6,253 nt of DNA from Nanosynbacter sp. (GCA_015257705.1 JABZJR010000041.1:1-6253); one strand, 5' to 3'; positions 1 to 5,439 are shown, numbered from the stretch's first letter. The notes: generated from the sequence alone by a model not told the origin. Numbers and translations: made by a program.

Positions 1-1
1 A

Positions 2-613
2 TATAAGGACAATCCAGATACGCTTGAGGCGATTCGCGAGTCTAGCAATGAGATGTCGGCAACGCTTCGTGTTTCCGTGAAGGAACTGAATAACCAGCAA
101 TCATTAAATAATTTTGTTAAAACAGATGATTTATATAAAAAATATAAAGACCCTAACAGGGAGCCGTCATTCTCAGGTGAACGTCAGCAAGCCATTAAAA
201 CAGTTGGTAGTTGGGTGAGATTGGCGAGTATCGGCGGTTCAATCGCTACAGTTGTTTTCGTGGTGATTTCATCGCTTGTGGTCTTTAACACTATTCGCAT
301 GGCAATTTTCAACCGCAAGGACGAGATTGAGATGATGAAGTTGATTGGCGCAGAACGCAGCTTCATCAGAGGTCCGTTTATCGTTGAGGCTATAATGTAC
401 GGATTTATCGCGGCAATTATCGCAACGGTGGTTGGGTATGGGTTGCTAATTCTAGCACATGATCCGATGGTGAAATACGGAATTCCTATCGATAATCTTT
501 TGAATCATCTAAAAATGTACGGCGTGCTAGTTTTCTTGAGTATGATTCTGGTCGGCGCGGCAATTGGCGTGGCGTCATCTTGGGTGGCAACTCGCAAATA
601 TCTTAAGTTGTAA
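2..613 (+). CDS. ftsX: Cell-division permease FtsX, C-terminal part (5' end outside window)
   Basis: FtsX is the membrane subunit of the FtsEX complex, which couples ATP hydrolysis by cytoplasmic FtsE to activation of peptidoglycan hydrolases outside the membrane. The frame is open from base 2, upstream of the first ATG at 53. The 17 extra codons (YKDNPDTLEAIRESSNE) read as the end of the FtsX extracellular domain, so the gene is cut by the window edge and ATG 53 is not its start. In the 203 visible residues, the extracellular segment ends near residue 70. It is followed by a membrane segment at about 74-96, the conserved cytoplasmic stretch around RKDEIEMMKLIGAERSFIRG (about 105-124), and two further membrane segments at about 126-151 and 170-192. 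The protein ends in a short basic tail (RKYLKL). The topology matches the last three of FtsX's four helices. The gene precedes the CHAP hydrolase by 42 bases with no terminator between them, so read-through is possible. FtsE would be expected upstream, outside the window. Confidence 0.93.
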   Translation, partial: YKDNPDTLEAIRESSNEMSATLRVSVKELNNQQSLNNFVKTDDLYKKYKDPNREPSFSGERQQAIKTVGSWVRLASIGGSIATVVFVVISSLVVFNTIRMAIFNRKDEIEMMKLIGAERSFIRGPFIVEAIMYGFIAAIIATVVGYGLLILAHDPMVKYGIPIDNLLNHLKMYGVLVFLSMILVGAAIGVASSWVATRKYLKL

Positions 614-619
614 AAGTCC

Positions 620-649
620 TTGACATGACGATTACGCTTATGCTAACAT
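620..649 (+). promoter_or_regulatory. Promoter of the CHAP hydrolase gene (predicted leaderless)
   Basis: A perfect -35 box TTGACA (620-625) is separated by 18 bases from a -10-like TAACAT (644-649). The -10 is preceded by TGC (641-643), an extended -10 element. The expected transcription start, about 7 bases after the -10, falls on or next to the ATG at 656. No Shine-Dalgarno sequence lies between 626 and 655, so the mRNA is predicted to begin at the start codon. Confidence 0.72.
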
Positions 650-655
650 AGACGT

Positions 656-1795
656 ATGAAACTACGGTCCACCACACCAGTTTCGGCATCACTAGTCAGC
701 AGAGCTTCTCTGGTGGCGATGTCTGCATTGCTCGCTGGATCGGGCATTTTTGGCTTGGCATCACACGTATTAGCTCGCGACTATAACGCCGAAATTCAGG
801 CAAAACAACAAGAAGCAGACAACTATAATTCTGAGGCTTCGCGCTTGGGTGAGATGGCTGATAGTTTGCAGGCGGAACTCGATAAGATAAACGGACAAAT
901 ATCAGCTATTCAAGCGCAGATTTCTGATAGTCAAAAGAAGATTAATAGCCTTAATGACCAGATAAAAAAGAACGAAGAGCTAATTAAGCACAATCGTAAA
1001 GCGATGGGGCGAATTTTGGCGGATTTGTATGTTGATGATCAGATTTCGCCGCTGGAGATGCTCGCTAGCTCAAAAAATATTAGCGATTACATTGACAAGC
1101 AAGAACAGCGTAATTCTTTGAAAACTTCATTGAACGATAAGATTAAAGAAATTAAGTCTTTGCAGAAAAAGCTAGAAGAGAATAAGAAGTCTGTCGAAAA
1201 TACGCTTCGCGACCAGGAATTGCAGCGTAATGCGATGGCTGCTAAACAGTCTGAGAAGGCAAAACTGATTACTGACACGAAGAATGACCAAAATAACTAT
1301 GCGGCGCTGGCTCAGAAGCGCAATTCCGAAGTAGCGAAGTTGCGAGAAGAGCAGGCTGCAGCCAACCGACGAGCTCTTGGTGGCAGTAATGTCTCCATTC
1401 CAGGCGGCGTACCTGGCGGTGGCGGTTATCCTGGTGTTTGGGCGAGCGCTCCACTTGATGCCTATATCGATCCATGGGGACTATACACGCGTGAATGTGT
1501 GAGCTACGTGGCTTGGAAAATCCATAGCACTGGACGATATGTTCCGCATTTTGGTGGCGCAGGCAACGCAAATCAGTGGCCGTCAACTGCAGCGCGCTAC
1601 GGTATTTCTAGCGGCTCAACGCCAAAAGCTGGCGCGGCAGCCGTGATGAATATTGGATATTACGGACACGTTATGTATGTTGAGTCTGTCAATGGCGATG
1701 GAACCATTACCGTCAGCGACTACAACTTTGCCTGGGATGGCTTATATAGACACTACACACGTTCGGCTTCAGGATTGACATACGTTTACTTCTAA
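656..1795 (+). CDS. Secreted PcsB-like peptidoglycan hydrolase: coiled coil plus C-terminal CHAP domain
   Basis: This is a predicted extracellular cell-wall amidase or endopeptidase of 379 residues. Residues 1-40 form a signal peptide with a basic start (K2, R4, R16), a hydrophobic core at about 17-34 and a likely cleavage site after VLA (residue 40). Residues about 42-237 are charged and heptad-like, a long coiled coil as in PcsB/CwlO-type hydrolases, including a PcsB-like patch ILADLYVDDQISPLEMLASS (120-139). A Gly/Pro-rich linker (about 242-262) leads to a CHAP domain (about 265-379). It has the catalytic Cys281 in RECVSYVAWK, His338 in GHVMYVESV and an acidic/Asn pair, Asp355 and Asn357, in SDYNF. 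In pneumococcus and other bacteria, FtsEX binds and activates hydrolases of this architecture through the coiled coil. The adjacent ftsX therefore supports a role in splitting the division septum; that link is inference here. The start at 656 is chosen because it gives a complete signal peptide and fits the promoter. Confidence 0.9.
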   Translation: MKLRSTTPVSASLVSRASLVAMSALLAGSGIFGLASHVLARDYNAEIQAKQQEADNYNSEASRLGEMADSLQAELDKINGQISAIQAQISDSQKKINSLNDQIKKNEELIKHNRKAMGRILADLYVDDQISPLEMLASSKNISDYIDKQEQRNSLKTSLNDKIKEIKSLQKKLEENKKSVENTLRDQELQRNAMAAKQSEKAKLITDTKNDQNNYAALAQKRNSEVAKLREEQAAANRRALGGSNVSIPGGVPGGGGYPGVWASAPLDAYIDPWGLYTRECVSYVAWKIHSTGRYVPHFGGAGNANQWPSTAARYGISSGSTPKAGAAAVMNIGYYGHVMYVESVNGDGTITVSDYNFAWDGLYRHYTRSASGLTYVYF

Positions 1796-1814
1796 TCGGC
1801 ATAGTGATACACAA

Positions 1815-1841
1815 AAAACGCTCGTGTTAAACGGGCGTTTT
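1815..1841 (+). terminator. Rho-independent terminator after the CHAP hydrolase gene
   Basis: An 11-bp stem pairs 1815-1825 (AAAACGCTCGT) with 1831-1841 (ACGGGCGTTTT), with one G-U pair and a 5-base loop GTTAA. The U-tract is short and part of the stem. An A-rich run at 1813-1818 on the other side would give a U-tract on the minus strand, so it may work in both directions. It starts 20 bases after the hydrolase stop, and the protease promoter begins right behind it. Confidence 0.75.
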
Positions 1842-1845
1842 GTAG

Positions 1846-1851
1846 TATAAT
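1846..1851 (+). promoter_or_regulatory. -10 box of the S41 protease gene promoter (predicted leaderless)
   Basis: A perfect TATAAT lies 5 bases after the terminator stem and 6 bases before the ATG at 1858. The expected transcription start therefore coincides with the start codon. No good -35 match is visible: at 16-18 base spacing the sequence is the loop-proximal part of the terminator (around 1822-1829). There is also no Shine-Dalgarno sequence ahead of the ATG. Confidence 0.6.
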
Positions 1852-1857
1852 AAGCAT

Positions 1858-3033
1858 ATGGTTACGGGAGAGAAAAGACAGCAATTAAGTTGGTTTTTGA
1901 CGCTTGTTATTGTGGCTATTGTTAGCTTTGTGGCGGGAGCTCGCTCTGATGCGCTGTTTGCTAATGTGGCGTCGGTATTTGGCGTTAGAACTTCAAATAA
2001 GACGATTGACTTATCTAGCGTTCAAAAAACATACCAAGAGCTAGTTGCTAATTATGACGGAAAATTGGATACTCAAAAGTTAATTTATGGCGCCAATCGC
2101 GGGCTAGTTGAAGCGGCTGGCGATCCTCATACGGTGTATATGGATCCTGACGAGACGAAAGAGTTTGACAAGTCGCTGAGTGGTCAAATTGGTGGTGGAA
2201 TTGGTGCGGAGATTGGTCTTAGGAATAATAAGCCGACTATCATAAAACCTCTGGAAAACAGTCCAGCTCAGAAGGCGGGAATTAAGGCTGGTGAGGTAAT
2301 TGTTAAGGTGAATGATGAATCATCTTCTGATTGGTCAGTGGAAAAAGTTGTGAGTAAAATTCGCGGAGAAGTTGGTACGTCCGTTAAATTGACGTTATTA
2401 AGCGGTGGCCAAACGCGTGAGGTGTCGGTTGTGCGTCAGAGTATAGTTTCTCCAGCGGTAGAGTCGGAAATTGATGGAGAAATTGGTATTTTGAAAGTTA
2501 ACCGATTTGGCGATGATACAGTGAGCTTGGCCAGGAAATACGCTTCGGAGTTTGTTGAGAAAGGTGTTAAAAAGGTGATTTTGGACTTACGGAATAATCC
2601 TGGTGGAACGGTTGGAGCTGCTCAAGGACTATTGGGTATTTGGCTAGACAATCAAATAGCTATGACCGAGCGTAGAGGTTCTGAAATAGTTAAAACGCTG
2701 CGTACAACTGGGACGCCAATTTTAGGCAACATGAAGACGGTGGTGCTTATTAACGGCAACAGTGCTAGTGCTAGCGAAATTACGGCTGGGGCGCTTCGTG
2801 AATACGGAAAAGCCACGCTGGTTGGGCAGAAGAGTTACGGCAAGGGAAGCGTGCAGATTGTGCTTGGACTACCTGGCGGGTCGCAAATGAAGGTCACGGA
2901 AGCCAGATGGTACACGCCAAAGGGCAAAAATATAGATAAAACTGGTATAGAACCTGATGTAAAAGTTGATCTTTCGTCGGACGATGTCAATAATAACGTA
3001 GATCCGCAGATGGATAAGGCGAAGTCGTTATAA
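1858..3033 (+). CDS. S41-family C-terminal processing protease with PDZ domain, membrane-anchored
   Basis: This is a 391-residue carboxyl-terminal processing serine protease (CtpA/CtpB/Prc type), acting outside the membrane on protein C-termini. Residues about 10-28 form a single N-terminal membrane anchor or signal anchor. A PDZ domain spans about 108-195 (GGGIGAEIG, then AQKAGIKAGEVIVKVND). The peptidase domain follows at about 205-365. It has the strand LDLRNNPGG (242-250), the nucleophile Ser304 in NSASASEITAGAL (301-313) and the general base Lys329 in SYGKGSVQ (326-333), so the Ser-Lys dyad is intact. Length is typical for the family. Homologues elsewhere process wall hydrolases, sporulation signals or photosystem D1. 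Sitting directly behind a secreted hydrolase, a role in trimming or turning over wall enzymes is plausible but inferred. The response-regulator gene follows after 41 bases with no terminator between, so the two may share a transcript. Confidence 0.94.
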   Translation: MVTGEKRQQLSWFLTLVIVAIVSFVAGARSDALFANVASVFGVRTSNKTIDLSSVQKTYQELVANYDGKLDTQKLIYGANRGLVEAAGDPHTVYMDPDETKEFDKSLSGQIGGGIGAEIGLRNNKPTIIKPLENSPAQKAGIKAGEVIVKVNDESSSDWSVEKVVSKIRGEVGTSVKLTLLSGGQTREVSVVRQSIVSPAVESEIDGEIGILKVNRFGDDTVSLARKYASEFVEKGVKKVILDLRNNPGGTVGAAQGLLGIWLDNQIAMTERRGSEIVKTLRTTGTPILGNMKTVVLINGNSASASEITAGALREYGKATLVGQKSYGKGSVQIVLGLPGGSQMKVTEARWYTPKGKNIDKTGIEPDVKVDLSSDDVNNNVDPQMDKAKSL

Positions 3034-3036
3034 AGC

Positions 3037-3069
3037 TTGTGTTTTTGGGCTGGACAACATAAAATGGAG
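3037..3069 (+). promoter_or_regulatory. Shine-Dalgarno site and possible weak promoter of the response-regulator gene
   Basis: GGAG (3066-3069) lies 5 bases before the ATG at 3075 and is a reasonable Shine-Dalgarno site. A possible promoter overlaps it: TTGTGT (3037-3042), a 17-base spacer and TAAAAT (3060-3065). If used, that promoter would start transcription near 3072 and exclude the Shine-Dalgarno site from the mRNA. Translation by that site would therefore require read-through from the protease gene. The promoter is the weaker of the two calls. Confidence 0.45.
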
Positions 3070-3074
3070 ATAGT

Positions 3075-3458
3075 ATGAACGGACAAAAAAAGAAGATTTT
3101 ACTAGTTGAGGATGATATGGCTCTGTCTGCGGTTTATAGGTCGCGGCTGGAGATTGAAGGATTTGACGTTAGGGAAGCCAACAACGGGGAAGACGCTCTG
3201 TCTGCCACTGTTGAATATCGTCCAGATTTGATTCTTTTGGATGTGATGATGCCAAAGATTAGTGGTTTTGATGTCTTGGATATTCTTCGTAACACTCCAG
3301 AAACTGCTAACGTGAGGATTATTATGCTAACAGCGCTTAGTCAGCCAAAGGATAAGGAACGTGCTGAGAGCTTGGGTGTTGATGATTATTTGGTAAAATC
3401 TCAGGTTGTAATTGGCGACGTTGTGGCGCGTGTAAAACATCATTTGGGTATTCAGTAG
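3075..3458 (+). CDS. Single-domain response regulator (CheY-like receiver)
   Basis: This 127-residue protein is a receiver domain and nothing else. It has the acidic cluster E12-D13-D14 after strand 1 (KKILLVEDD), the phosphoacceptor Asp56 in LILLDVMMPKISG, the switch Thr86 in IIMLTALS and the conserved Lys108 in DYLVKSQ. All residues needed for Mg2+ binding and phosphorylation are present. There is no DNA-binding or enzymatic output domain, so it would act by protein-protein contact or in a phosphorelay. No histidine kinase gene lies in the window. It follows the S41 protease closely with no terminator between and is ended by a strong terminator. Its target cannot be told from the sequence. 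Confidence 0.93.
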   Translation: MNGQKKKILLVEDDMALSAVYRSRLEIEGFDVREANNGEDALSATVEYRPDLILLDVMMPKISGFDVLDILRNTPETANVRIIMLTALSQPKDKERAESLGVDDYLVKSQVVIGDVVARVKHHLGIQ

Positions 3459-3468
3459 AGAAGTAAAT

Positions 3469-3515
3469 CGAGCGAAAGGTCAGCTTTTTAGGGGTTGACT
3501 TTTTGCTTGTTTTTT
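3469..3515 (+). terminator. Rho-independent terminator after the response-regulator gene
   Basis: A long stem pairs 3469-3484 with 3494-3509: 16 consecutive pairs counting about five G-U wobbles. The loop is TTTTTAGGG (3485-3493), and six T follow at 3510-3515. The stem starts 10 bases after the response-regulator stop codon. The right arm contains the -35 box of the next gene. Confidence 0.75.
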
Positions 3516-3523
3516 GGTATAAA
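3495..3523 (+). promoter_or_regulatory. Promoter of the 512-aa hypothetical gene (nearly leaderless)
   Basis: TTGACT (3495-3500), an optimal 17-base spacer and TATAAA (3518-3523) make a strong sigma70-type promoter. The expected start near 3530 leaves a leader of only about 4 bases before the ATG at 3534, with no Shine-Dalgarno sequence. The -35 lies in the right arm of the preceding terminator hairpin and the spacer contains its U-tract. Confidence 0.75.
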
Positions 3524-3533
3524 GTAGTTATAT

Positions 3534-5072
3534 ATGGAAAAACCAAAACCAACACAGAACCATGAACAAGAACAACGAAAAACCCTGAGAGATTATGTAG
3601 TTGCAACTTTCCATGCTGATTTAGATATTGCGAAACGTCCATTAACTGTTATTCGTAGCGGTAAAGACAAGGAGGATGTTATATATGAGGGGGGTTGGGT
3701 TCCTAGCGCTATGTTGTGTGTATGCAACACTGATCCAGAGAAGGGTGCTGGTCCGACTGAATTGTTTGTGGAAGTATATAAAACGATTAAAGTTAATGGA
3801 GAGCATGTTCCTGTAACTGGGATTGCGCCATTGAATATTCTTCGAAATCTAAAAGAAAATGGGGTCTTTACGGAGTCCTATATTCAGGCACTTTACGGAA
3901 AATCTACTGAGGAAATGCTTAAAGAAGGAGCAGAGGCTGCTGAGCGAATTTGGCAGCAGAAACATCCGGACAGTGATTGGAATGAGTTATTGGATGTGAA
4001 GGCACCTTCAGAAACCCTTAGCGATGGCTTGGATACAGAAGGTAATTCTGAGAAGTCTTTAAGGGGTGAAGTCAGTTCCGCAATGGGGAATCTAGCCGTT
4101 AAGACTGTCGAAGTTTCGCCAGTGAAAACGAATGAGGTTGGCGTTAATTCACCGGCCTTGGTGATGTCTAAAAAAGTCTTGGAGTCGATTGGGGCGGTTA
4201 AGGTCGATGACTCGGTGGGTTCGCCAGCGATTAAGTCAGCTGCAGTTAAAGAGCTAGCTAAAAATCTAGCGGTTAAGTCAGCTAAAAAGCCAGCGGAGAC
4301 AGATAAGGTAGGTGCTAACCCAGCGGATTTGGTGGCAACCGAACCAGTTGAGAAGCCGGTAGAAGCGGATAAGGCAAGCGCTGCTCCAGCAGATTTGCCA
4401 GCAGCTAAATCGGTTGAAAACCCAGTGGCTGAAAAGTCGATAGAGACGAATGAAGCCAATACAGACATATTACCTGAGGACTTTAAGTCTGTGATTAATA
4501 ATTTTGAAAAATATACCGGAGGGGATAACGGCGAGTTTTCTGCAGAGACTAAATCTATAGCTAGAGAACTGAATGAGCTGAAGTGGCGAATTCAGGGGAA
4601 CCCTGAAGCGATAAAGGAACTCGCAACTGAAGAGCTCATACGACGCGCATCATCGAGGATTAGAGATCTTGAAGTTTCTAGGGCTAAATCTGCGAATAAA
4701 TTTAAGAATGATATAGAGAGTCTTCTGGAGGATCTAAAAAGTAATATTGAAAATGATGACGAGCGTAGACGTCTGATTAAGCTAACTGAGCACGTAGATC
4801 AGATGGGTACGGATAATAGAGTTCTGGGTGATGTAACTAATGGTTTGTTGGGTAAATTGACAATAATAAGAAGTATTATCGATAATTCGCGGAATGACAG
4901 ATGGGGAATAATTGCTTATAGAGATCGTTTTGTCAGAGTGATTGAAGAAATTATTGGTAGCGATGACTATAGAGATATAGATAGAAAATTCAGTGGTGAT
5001 TTGGGATCAATTTACAGACGTCGTCAGAGTATCTTAGATGCTATTAAGGGAATTCGGGAAGCGGGGTATTGA
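3534..5072 (+). CDS. Hypothetical 512-aa protein with repeat-rich linker and helical C-terminal region
   Basis: I do not recognise this protein. Three regions are visible. Residues about 15-155 look globular, with aromatic and hydrophobic residues, a pair of cysteines in LCVCNTDPEKG (61-71) and a Trp-rich end (W140, W149). Residues about 156-310 are low-complexity, rich in Lys, Pro, Ala, Val, Glu and Ser, with tandem degenerate repeats, and probably form an extended flexible linker. Residues about 311-512 are highly charged and predicted mostly helical, with possible short coiled coils (around 340-415) and a basic end (YRRRQSILDAIKGIREAG). No signal peptide, membrane segment or catalytic motif is seen, so it is probably cytoplasmic. 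The start at 3534 is supported by the promoter immediately upstream. It is transcribed on its own, between two terminators. A scaffold or adaptor role would be a guess. Confidence 0.8.
   Translation: MEKPKPTQNHEQEQRKTLRDYVVATFHADLDIAKRPLTVIRSGKDKEDVIYEGGWVPSAMLCVCNTDPEKGAGPTELFVEVYKTIKVNGEHVPVTGIAPLNILRNLKENGVFTESYIQALYGKSTEEMLKEGAEAAERIWQQKHPDSDWNELLDVKAPSETLSDGLDTEGNSEKSLRGEVSSAMGNLAVKTVEVSPVKTNEVGVNSPALVMSKKVLESIGAVKVDDSVGSPAIKSAAVKELAKNLAVKSAKKPAETDKVGANPADLVATEPVEKPVEADKASAAPADLPAAKSVENPVAEKSIETNEANTDILPEDFKSVINNFEKYTGGDNGEFSAETKSIARELNELKWRIQGNPEAIKELATEELIRRASSRIRDLEVSRAKSANKFKNDIESLLEDLKSNIENDDERRRLIKLTEHVDQMGTDNRVLGDVTNGLLGKLTIIRSIIDNSRNDRWGIIAYRDRFVRVIEEIIGSDDYRDIDRKFSGDLGSIYRRRQSILDAIKGIREAGY
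4287..4418 (+). repeat. Two tandem 22-codon repeats inside the hypothetical gene
   Basis: Copy 1 is residues 252-273 (beginning KPAETDKVGANPADL) and copy 2 is residues 274-295 (beginning KPVEADKASAAPADL), directly adjacent with a 66-base period. Shared positions include KP, E, DK, A, PADL and a terminal VE. More degenerate relatives lie before (around residues 196-218, with KTNEVGVNSPAL) and after (around 300-310, with ETNEAN). The copies differ at many bases, so this is old duplication and not a recent slippage array. Confidence 0.7.
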
Positions 5073-5143
5073 TAAATGATATTAAGATATTGCCAGAAGA
5101 GGTGATTAATAAAATAACTCCGTATTTACCGGAGCTATTTTAA
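5069..5143 (+). other. Short 24-codon frame after the hypothetical gene: possible gene relic
   Basis: In the frame offset by -1 from the preceding gene, a TTG at 5069 overlaps that gene's TGA stop and opens 24 codons ending in TAA at 5141-5143. The product contains NDIKILPEEVINKI followed by TPYLPELF. The first part resembles the N-terminus of MutL proteins (LP, a short helix, then NKIAAGEV in the family), but the AAGEV motif is absent. The whole stretch also resembles an F-box-like helix, so the similarity is not specific. There is no Shine-Dalgarno site and the 3' half lies in a terminator hairpin. It could be a decayed start of a lost gene, a former C-terminal extension of the 512-aa protein, or chance. 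Confidence 0.2.
5110..5142. terminator. Bidirectional terminator between the convergent hypothetical gene and rpmA
   Basis: The stem pairs 5110-5122 with 5130-5142 around the loop TATTTAC. It is 12 pairs with one A-C mismatch (5117/5135), and its core is CTCCG/CGGAG. The outer part of the stem is A-rich on the left and T-rich on the right, so transcripts from either strand end in U-rich sequence. Its position between the ends of two convergent genes fits a shared terminator. Confidence 0.8.
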
Positions 5144-5160
5144 TAAAAAGTTTTTACCAA

Positions 5161-5433
5161 TTAAAGAACAACAACTTGCGTTCGGCGTTCTGATTTGCCG
5201 GTAAACTTGGTTTTTTTAACTGATTTGAAGCCAACTACGCCATCTTTTGCGGCGTGGATTGTGAAATTGCGGCTAACGTATGTGCCGTCACCAGCGATCT
5301 TTGTGGCGCCAGTTTGGCGAACTAGAACTTCTCCAGCGGAAACTTTTTGACCGCCAAATCGCTTAACGCCAAGACGTTGACCAGCATTGTTGTGGATGTT
5401 CTTACTAGAACCACCAGCTTTAACCTTTGACAT
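5161..5433 (-). CDS. rpmA: 50S ribosomal protein bL27
   Basis: This 90-residue protein is bL27, the large-subunit protein whose N-terminal tail reaches toward the peptidyl-transferase centre. The diagnostic start KAGGSSKN (5-12) and the block QRLGVKRFGGQKVSAGEVLVRQ (19-40) are well conserved. After residue 40 it diverges: the usual GTKFHxGxNVGxGxDHTLFA stretch is replaced by TGATKIAGDGTYVSRNFTIH (41-60), and the C-terminus is basic and then hydrophobic (SERRTQVVVL). There is no cleavable N-terminal extension of the Firmicutes kind. The start at 5433 has a strong AAGGAG 6 bases upstream. The usual partner gene rplU (bL21) is not next to it in this window; upstream is an RNA methyltransferase gene. 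Confidence 0.95.
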   Translation of the reverse strand: MSKVKAGGSSKNIHNNAGQRLGVKRFGGQKVSAGEVLVRQTGATKIAGDGTYVSRNFTIHAAKDGVVGFKSVKKTKFTGKSERRTQVVVL

Positions 5434-5439
5434 TCTTTA

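Noticed and set aside
53..613. Taking ATG 53 as the start of a complete 186-aa membrane protein
   Set aside because: The frame is open to the window edge and the added residues fit the extracellular domain of FtsX. The protein would also lack the first FtsX helix, so the gene is truncated by the window and not short.
1269..1586. Minus-strand 105-codon ORF inside the CHAP hydrolase gene
   Set aside because: It lies wholly opposite a confidently identified gene, has no promoter or Shine-Dalgarno site and gives a His/Arg/Cys-rich product typical of a shadow frame.
1813..1841. Possible riboswitch or attenuator ahead of the protease gene
   Set aside because: The hairpin lies upstream of the promoter -10, so it is not in the protease mRNA. 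It is explained as the terminator of the preceding gene.
3337..3642. Minus-strand 101-codon ORF spanning the response-regulator end and the following promoter
   Set aside because: It crosses a strong terminator and promoter belonging to the plus strand, and its product shows no recognisable features.
3893..4468. Minus-strand 191-codon ORF opposite the repeat linker of the 512-aa gene
   Set aside because: It is the complement of a Lys/Pro/Ala/Val/Glu repeat, giving a Ser/Ala/Thr/Leu-rich product with no domain features. The lack of stops is explained by the biased codon composition of the sense strand.
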